Positions 6,430 through 9,549 of a stretch of 9,549 bases of DNA are shown one piece after another (the first letter of the stretch is position 1; every line of letters starts with the position of its first letter). The notes below the pieces were generated by a model. That model had not been told where the DNA came from and did no database searches. It saw nothing but the letters and a program-made list of their open reading frames with translations. The stretch is from an uncultured Rhodospirillales bacterium (GTDB lineage: Bacteria; Pseudomonadota; Alphaproteobacteria; CALMVH01): contig CALMVH010000160.1 of assembly GCA_937873165.1 (NCBI GenBank), positions 1 to 9,549 on the forward strand, given 5' to 3'. The translations under genes were made by a program, and so were the position numbers.

Positions 6430-7278
6430 ATGTTAGTAATGGATAACTTTGTGGTTTGGGACTACACAAAGCGCTTTCAGAATTGGGCGGATATCCGTAT
6501 TCGGGCGGGCTGGCGTGTGCAATCACATACCTCACACGGTACATTCAGAGTTCTCGATGGGCTGGGCCGCGTTGTCTTGACGGGAGAGGCCGAGCCATGT
6601 CTTGCGTGGTTCGCGGCCTCAGCGCCCCAATGGGAAAACGACCGCGTTGTTCTGATGCTGCACTCCCTGGCAGGATCTCCGACGCTCCTAAAGACCCTGG
6701 AGTCACGCCTGAATACGGCAGGGTATCAAACGGCGAACGTAGCGTATCCCAACCTGTTCAAAGGCATGGACGATCACCTGCGGCAGGTGGCGGCGCTTAT
6801 GGAAGCCATGGCGAAGGATGGAATCCGTCATGTCTCGTTCATCGGTCACAGCTATGGCGGTTTGTTGATCCGGGCGCTGTGGGCCGTACCCTTGCCTTTG
6901 TCGCGTGGTCCGGTCGTGTTTTTCGGGACACCGAACGGCGGATCCAGCCTGGCGCGCATGCTGCGGCACATACCCGGCTACAAGGCGTTCTTCGGGCCCG
7001 CCAGCGCGGATGTGCTGGCGGGTGCGGTAACCACGCTGCCTGTTCCGGACACGCCGGTTCTGGTCGTGGCCGGCGGGCTGGGCCGCTACGGCTTCAACCC
7101 GCTGCTGAAAGGCGACAACGACGGCATTGTCACGGTGGCGGAAACCAGGCTGCCGCTTCTTGCCCACGCATTCCGATATCTGCCTGGCGGTTTCCACCGC
7201 TACCTGCCGAAGAGCAAACGCGGAATAACGGCGGCGCTGGCCCATCTTGCAGCTATGGGGCCTCGATCATCGACCTGA
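6430..7278 (+). CDS. Alpha/beta-hydrolase, lipase/esterase-like (PGAP1/triacylglycerol lipase type)
   Basis: A 282-aa serine hydrolase. The core begins with VVLMLHSLAGSPTLLKTLESRL (73-94), a strand and oxyanion loop as in lipases. The nucleophile elbow follows as GHSYGG with S141. The likely acid is D231 in DNDG and the likely histidine is H256 in FHRY, placed as in PGAP1-like esterases. GTPNGGSSLARML (166-178) is typical of cytosolic lipases of this group. The first 65 residues form an unrecognised extension, RVQSHTSHGTFRVLDGLG (29-46) being its most regular part. There is no signal peptide, so it probably acts in the cytoplasm or at the inner membrane face. Substrate is unknown. ATG at 6430 is preferred; AGGAAAG at 6412-6418 is rather far away, and ATG at 6439 is a good alternative. 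It is divergent from aas, and its 3' end overlaps the kinase gene by 26 bases on the other strand. Confidence 0.85.
   Translation: MLVMDNFVVWDYTKRFQNWADIRIRAGWRVQSHTSHGTFRVLDGLGRVVLTGEAEPCLAWFAASAPQWENDRVVLMLHSLAGSPTLLKTLESRLNTAGYQTANVAYPNLFKGMDDHLRQVAALMEAMAKDGIRHVSFIGHSYGGLLIRALWAVPLPLSRGPVVFFGTPNGGSSLARMLRHIPGYKAFFGPASADVLAGAVTTLPVPDTPVLVVAGGLGRYGFNPLLKGDNDGIVTVAETRLPLLAHAFRYLPGGFHRYLPKSKRGITAALAHLAAMGPRSST
6431..6447 (+). repeat. Direct repeat, copy 2 (operator-like)
   Basis: TGTTAGTAATGGATAAC repeats copy 1 at a distance of 49 bases with the same outer blocks and a different centre. The inner symmetry is GTTA-N8-TAAC. It overlaps the first codons of the hydrolase gene, so a bound protein could affect both directions. 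Confidence 0.55.
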
Positions 7279-8872
7279 CTTTGTTCGCCAGCGCCTGGAT
7301 GGCGAAGGGCTTGGTCATGATCTCCATGCCCGCCTCGACCAGCCCGTTGCCGACAGCGGCATTCGCGGCGTAGCCCGTGATGAAGAGTATCTTCAGGTTT
7401 GGCCGTATCTGCCGCGCGGCGTCTGCCAACTGGCGTCCGTTCATGCCGCCGGGCAGGCCGACATCCGTCACCAGCAGATCGATCCTGCGGCCACCGCGCA
7501 GGATATCGAGGCCGCTCTGGCCATCCCCTGCCTCAAGAACCTTGTACGCCAGTTCCTCCAACGCCTCGGTTACCAGCATACGCACCGTCGGCTCGTCATC
7601 CACGATCAGGACCGATTCTCCATCACCCGGCTTTCCGATTTTGCCGATCCGTCCCGTGGCGTGCCGGGTCGTGCCGCTGCCGTGGTAACGGGGCAGGTAG
7701 ATGCCGATGGTGGTGCCATGGCCTACCTCGCTGTAGATGCGGACATGACCCCCAGATTGTTTCACAAACCCGAATACCATGGACAGGCCCAAACCCGTGC
7801 CCTGTCCCAGGGGTTTGGTGGTAAAGAAGGGGTCAAACGCGCGCACGACCACGTCCGGTGGCATCCCGATCCCGGAGTCGGTCACGAGGATCGATGTGTA
7901 CTCGCCTGCCTTCACGTCGCGCTGGGTTGCGACATAGGCTTCATCCAAATCGGTGTTGCGTGCCTCGATGAACAGCCGTCCACCGTCGGGCATGGCGTCC
8001 CGCGCATTGATGGCAAGGTTCAGAATGGCATTTTCCAGCTGGTTGCCGTCGCAGAACGCCGCCCACAAGTCTTCGGACAATGCCGTTTCGAAACTGATGG
8101 TCGGGCCGATGGTGCGCCGCAGCAGGTCTTCTATCGAATGAACAAGCGCGTTGATGTTGATCGGCTTCGGATCGAGGGTCTGGCGCCGGGAAAATGCCAA
8201 GAGCCTGTGCGTCAGCGCGGCGGCTCGGTCTACCGACGATCGTGCTGCGCCTAGGTAACGGTCGGTCTCGCCCGACCGGCCTTGCTTGATGCGCAGGCCG
8301 ATCAGTTCCAGGGTGCCCGAAATACCGGCCAGAAGATTATTGAAGTCGTGAGCGATGCCGCCGGTCAACTGTCCGACCGCTTCCATCTTTTGCGACTGGC
8401 GCAGTTGTTCCTCGATGGCGCGTTCGGCCGTGACCTCGCGCGAACTGATCAGGATCAGCTTGCCCTCGCTCGCCGAGTCGATTTCATCGACGGGTACGAT
8501 CACGCTTTCAGCGGTCTTCAGCGCCCCGGCAAGCGTCAGGGATATCTCGTATCGCTGAACCCGCCCGGTCGCGGCAGCTTCGCGATAATGCGCGGCAAGC
8601 TCGTTCGCCGCCGATTCGGGCATCGCATCGGTCAGCGAATGTCCGATCAACGCGCCGGGTTCGCACCCCAGGAAATGTTCGGCTGCGCTGTTCACCGCTT
8701 CGTAGGTTATGGCCTCGCCCGGCCCGACGCGAACCAGCAGCGCCATCAGCGGCAGATGTTCGAACAAGGTGCGGAAGCGTGACTCTGTCGCGGTGAGCCG
8801 TTCGGTCCGTTCGATGACCTCGCGTTCCAACTCGGCGCGGGAGCGCGCCAGGATTTCGCGCGCTTCCACCAT
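7253..8872 (-). CDS. Hybrid histidine kinase, C-terminal part (PAS-HisKA-HATPase-REC)
   Basis: This is the signalling half of a hybrid sensor kinase. Residues 5-28 form a coiled-coil-like helix. A PAS domain spans about 31-150. The HisKA helix has GGIAHDFNNLL (171-181) with phospho-acceptor H175. The ATPase domain shows N box NAILNLAINARDAM (281-294), DSGIGM (332-337), DPFFTTK (347-353) and GTGLGLS (358-364). The receiver domain (about 419-537) has D425 and D426, phospho-acceptor D470, T499 and K521. Every catalytic residue is present. The ATG at 8872 is only the first start after a frame break: upstream codons in this frame (IARWYGTCTDIQD) continue the preceding PAS domain that is encoded in the other frame from 8920 upward. 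Removing one 8-bp unit at 8911-8929 joins the two. No ribosome site precedes 8872. The stop overlaps the convergent hydrolase gene. The partner regulator is not in the window. Confidence 0.88.
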   Translation of the reverse strand: MVEAREILARSRAELEREVIERTERLTATESRFRTLFEHLPLMALLVRVGPGEAITYEAVNSAAEHFLGCEPGALIGHSLTDAMPESAANELAAHYREAAATGRVQRYEISLTLAGALKTAESVIVPVDEIDSASEGKLILISSREVTAERAIEEQLRQSQKMEAVGQLTGGIAHDFNNLLAGISGTLELIGLRIKQGRSGETDRYLGAARSSVDRAAALTHRLLAFSRRQTLDPKPININALVHSIEDLLRRTIGPTISFETALSEDLWAAFCDGNQLENAILNLAINARDAMPDGGRLFIEARNTDLDEAYVATQRDVKAGEYTSILVTDSGIGMPPDVVVRAFDPFFTTKPLGQGTGLGLSMVFGFVKQSGGHVRIYSEVGHGTTIGIYLPRYHGSGTTRHATGRIGKIGKPGDGESVLIVDDEPTVRMLVTEALEELAYKVLEAGDGQSGLDILRGGRRIDLLVTDVGLPGGMNGRQLADAARQIRPNLKILFITGYAANAAVGNGLVEAGMEIMTKPFAIQALANKVRSMIEAP

Positions 8873-9549
8873 GTCCTGAATGTCGGTGCATGTCCCGTAC
8901 CATCGTGCGATCCTGCGCTCCTGCGCTCCGGGTCGCGTTGCGGCAGGGCGCGCGCCAAAGTCCAGCGAAACCCTCTTGAGTGATGTTTTAGCCGATACTC
9001 GACAAGGTATGTCTGCCCGCTAGCCACCGAATGTCTCCACCGTGCGCGCACCTCCTCCACGTCGGATGGGTGGATTTGCTGGAACCAGTCGTCGGTCGTG
9101 ACGCTGGGGCTGTCCAGGCCGGTGAACTCGTTCCAGCGCGCGCTGATGAACACGATTTCACCACTGGGATCGCTGGCCCACACGATGGGATCGATGGAGT
9201 TAGCGATCGTTTCCAGCTGGCTTGCATTCTCTCGCACCGCCGCCTCGCTCCGGCGCAGGTTTTCCTCCGTGCGCTTCTGCCGGTCGATGTCGACGATGGA
9301 AACAACCCCAGCCACAACCGCGCCATCGCGGTCGCGAATGGGTGCTGCGCTTAGTTGAACCCAACCTTGGGATCCGTCACCACGCTTGTAAAGATAATCT
9401 TCCCCGTCTATTGCCTTGCCCAGGGTCAACGCGCGTGACAACGGATAGTTCGCGGCTTCGACACGCCGCCCATCCGCATGGTAGGCGGTCCATCGGTCAT
9501 AATCCTCGATGGTTTCGGTCGGCACAATGGGGGGGCGCAGGATACGCTC
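8746..9549 (-). CDS. Hybrid histidine kinase, N-terminal PAS part, frameshifted and cut by the window edge
   Basis: This is the sensory half of the same kinase. The frame is open to the right edge: codons before the GTG at 9525 read ERILRPPI and look like protein, so the real start lies outside the window. From that GTG, residues 1-91 are the second half of one PAS domain (RRGDGSQGWVQLSAAPIRD type), ending in a linker helix. About 99-202 is a second PAS domain (SIDPIVWASD, WNEFTG, DDWFQQIHPSD, YRLKHHSRGFRW). Genuine sequence ends at R202 (8920-8922). Beyond it the frame encodes an Arg/Ser/Pro-rich tail with no family resemblance, until a stop near 8746. The cause is the 8-bp tandem duplication at 8911-8929. 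As it stands this gives a PAS-only protein without a kinase. Seven consecutive G bases (9529-9535) near the edge are a further possible slippage or error site. Confidence 0.8.
   Translation of the reverse strand, partial: ERILRPPIVPTETIEDYDRWTAYHADGRRVEAANYPLSRALTLGKAIDGEDYLYKRGDGSQGWVQLSAAPIRDRDGAVVAGVVSIVDIDRQKRTEENLRRSEAAVRENASQLETIANSIDPIVWASDPSGEIVFISARWNEFTGLDSPSVTTDDWFQQIHPSDVEEVRARWRHSVASGQTYLVEYRLKHHSRGFRWTLARALPQRDPERRSAGSHDGTGHAPTFRTWWKRAKSWRAPAPSWNARSSNGPNGSPRQSHASAPCSNICR
8911..8929 (+). repeat. 8-bp tandem duplication that breaks the kinase gene
   Basis: TCCTGCGC occurs at 8911-8918 and 8919-8926, followed by the partial unit TCC. Reading the minus strand with one unit removed gives D-P-E-R-R-I-A-R-W-Y-G-T, a normal end for a PAS domain, and fuses both kinase frames. 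With two units the frame is shifted. The repeat explains the break exactly. Confidence 0.85.

Noticed and set aside
6420..6446. Eight-codon leader peptide (MQENVSNG) before the hydrolase
   Set aside because: The ribosome site is too close to its ATG and the peptide has no attenuator-like features; probably chance.
7247..8254. Plus-strand open frame (335 codons) opposite the histidine kinase
   Set aside because: Antisense to the HisKA/HATPase/REC coding region; low-complexity translation with no family resemblance.

Overview
The window most likely comes from a proteobacterial chromosome, probably an alphaproteobacterium. The evidence is moderately high GC, dense genes on both strands, and family types such as a PAS/HisKA/REC hybrid kinase, an alphaproteobacterial-style Bax inhibitor-1 protein and a YflT-type stress protein. 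No exact taxon can be read from it. There are no tRNA, rRNA, CRISPR or insertion-sequence signatures, and no stretch over about 165 bases lacks a gene.

Layout. (1) 24-1429 (+) is a DUF444 (YeaH/YhbH) gene split by an apparent one-base deletion near 320. (2) 1521-2237 (+) is an intact Bax inhibitor-1/YccA membrane protein with its own promoter candidate and a textbook terminator. (3) 2288-2920 (-) is a YflT-like stress protein. Divergent from it, 3085-3495 (+) is a small DUF551-like protein of unknown function. (4) 6368 down to 3496 (-) is a two-gene operon: aas (acyltransferase fused to acyl-ACP synthetase) followed, through an ATGA overlap, by an ElyC/YdcF-type DUF218 membrane protein. (5) 6430-7278 (+) is an alpha/beta-hydrolase (lipase-like), divergent from aas. 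The gap between them carries two copies of a 17-bp repeat, TGTTAGT-N4-GATAAC. (6) 7253 to the right edge (-) is a PAS-PAS-PAS-HisKA-HATPase-REC hybrid histidine kinase. It is broken by an 8-bp tandem duplication at 8911-8929 and also runs off the window.

How the genes may work together. The central block (hydrolase, aas, DUF218) looks like an envelope-lipid module. Aas reacylates lysophospholipids, and the divergent hydrolase could be a source or competitor of such substrates. The DUF218 protein is of a type linked in E. coli to envelope integrity and lipid-carrier metabolism. The shared repeats suggest co-regulation. This functional link is inference. The left block (DUF444, Bax inhibitor-1, YflT-like) has a stress-response flavour, but nothing shows that these genes are co-regulated.

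Two frameshifts in 9.5 kb are notable. The one-base event could be a sequence error. The 8-bp duplication looks like a genuine slippage event and would be readily reversible.
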